A DNA stretch of 64,000 nucleotides, taken from positions 3,534,001 through 3,598,000 of the forward strand of contig NZ_CP019985.1 of NCBI RefSeq assembly GCF_002250115.1, read 5' to 3'. Position 1 is the stretch's first letter, and each line of letters begins with the position of its first letter. Below the pieces are notes generated by a model. It saw only the letters and a list, made by a program, of their open reading frames with translations. It did not search any database and had not been told where the DNA came from. The translations under genes were made by a program, and so were the position numbers. Positions 63,995 through 64,000 of this stretch are shown here, piece by piece. The DNA comes from Shouchella clausii. GTDB lineage: Bacteria; Bacillota; Bacilli; Bacillales; Bacillaceae_D.

Positions 63995-64000
63995 ATGATC
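63995..64000 (+). CDS. Start of a further gene (cut by the window edge)
   Basis: ATG at 63995 follows GGGGGAGTGAG, and TTGGCT / TATGAT form a possible promoter before it. Only two codons are in the window, so the product is unknown. Confidence 0.4.

Overview
The window looks like a chromosomal segment of an alkaliphilic, spore-forming Bacillaceae, most like Shouchella (Bacillus) clausii. This rests on conserved Bacillus gene order and families and moderate G+C, not on a database search. The order lexA / yneA-yneB-ynzC / tkt / sirA / yneF ... yneK ... sspP / citB ... sspN ... yneP-yneQ ... yneR follows the B. subtilis yne region, with insertions. Sporulation genes (sirA, sspP, sspN, a YjcZ-type peptide, an Sda-like peptide), a menaquinol aa3 oxidase and many TTG/GTG starts agree. 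I found no rRNA, tRNA, CRISPR array, complete insertion sequence or prophage.

Layout. 1-968: 3' part of glnA. 1.1-9.7 kb: a glycolate/glyoxylate operon (glcE-glcF-glcD-like oxidase, malate synthase G, a fumarylacetoacetate-hydrolase-fold enzyme) followed by a convergent IclR regulator; the operon and the regulator carry almost identical 18-bp palindromes at their promoters. 10.0-14.2 kb: a tubby-like pseudogene split by an amber codon, a DUF4269 gene, a LexA-boxed Y-family polymerase, a tiny membrane peptide and an MFS exporter. 14.6-17 kb: the SOS cluster lexA / yneA-like / yneB / ynzC. 17-24 kb: transketolase, sirA, yneF, a heterodimeric ABC exporter and yneK. 24-28.5 kb: aconitase flanked by small spore and regulatory proteins. 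28.6-34.3 kb: a CopD-like membrane protein with a tandem CbxX-type AAA+ protein, a thioesterase and an in-frame yneQ-nadE fusion. 34.5-43.7 kb: metA, hydrolases, a YkuI-like protein whose EAL site looks dead, hsp20, a dipeptidase, cheV with a SigD promoter, a HesB-like protein, msrA and an esterase. 44-50.5 kb: qoxABCD, acylphosphatase and a sodium/amino-acid symporter. 50.5-54.3 kb: aminopeptidase, then queCDEF behind a preQ1-I riboswitch. 54.5-58.7 kb: an lnrJKLMN-like two-component/ABC resistance operon on the minus strand. 59-64 kb: an Sda-like checkpoint peptide, topB-osmC-lipoprotein, a lytic transglycosylase and a methyltransferase.

How the parts work together. GlcDEF oxidises glycolate to glyoxylate and GlcB condenses it with acetyl-CoA to malate, probably under the local IclR protein. 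LexA boxes lie exactly in the promoter spacers of dinB and the yneA operon. The queCDEF genes make preQ1, which should feed back through the riboswitch. LnrJK is expected to sense a membrane-active antibiotic and induce the LnrLMN exporter. The genes are mostly ordinary; the more unusual items are the matched operator pair, the fused and broken genes (yneQ-nadE, the tubby-like pseudogene, a truncated YneA), the pseudo-EAL protein and several very small genes.
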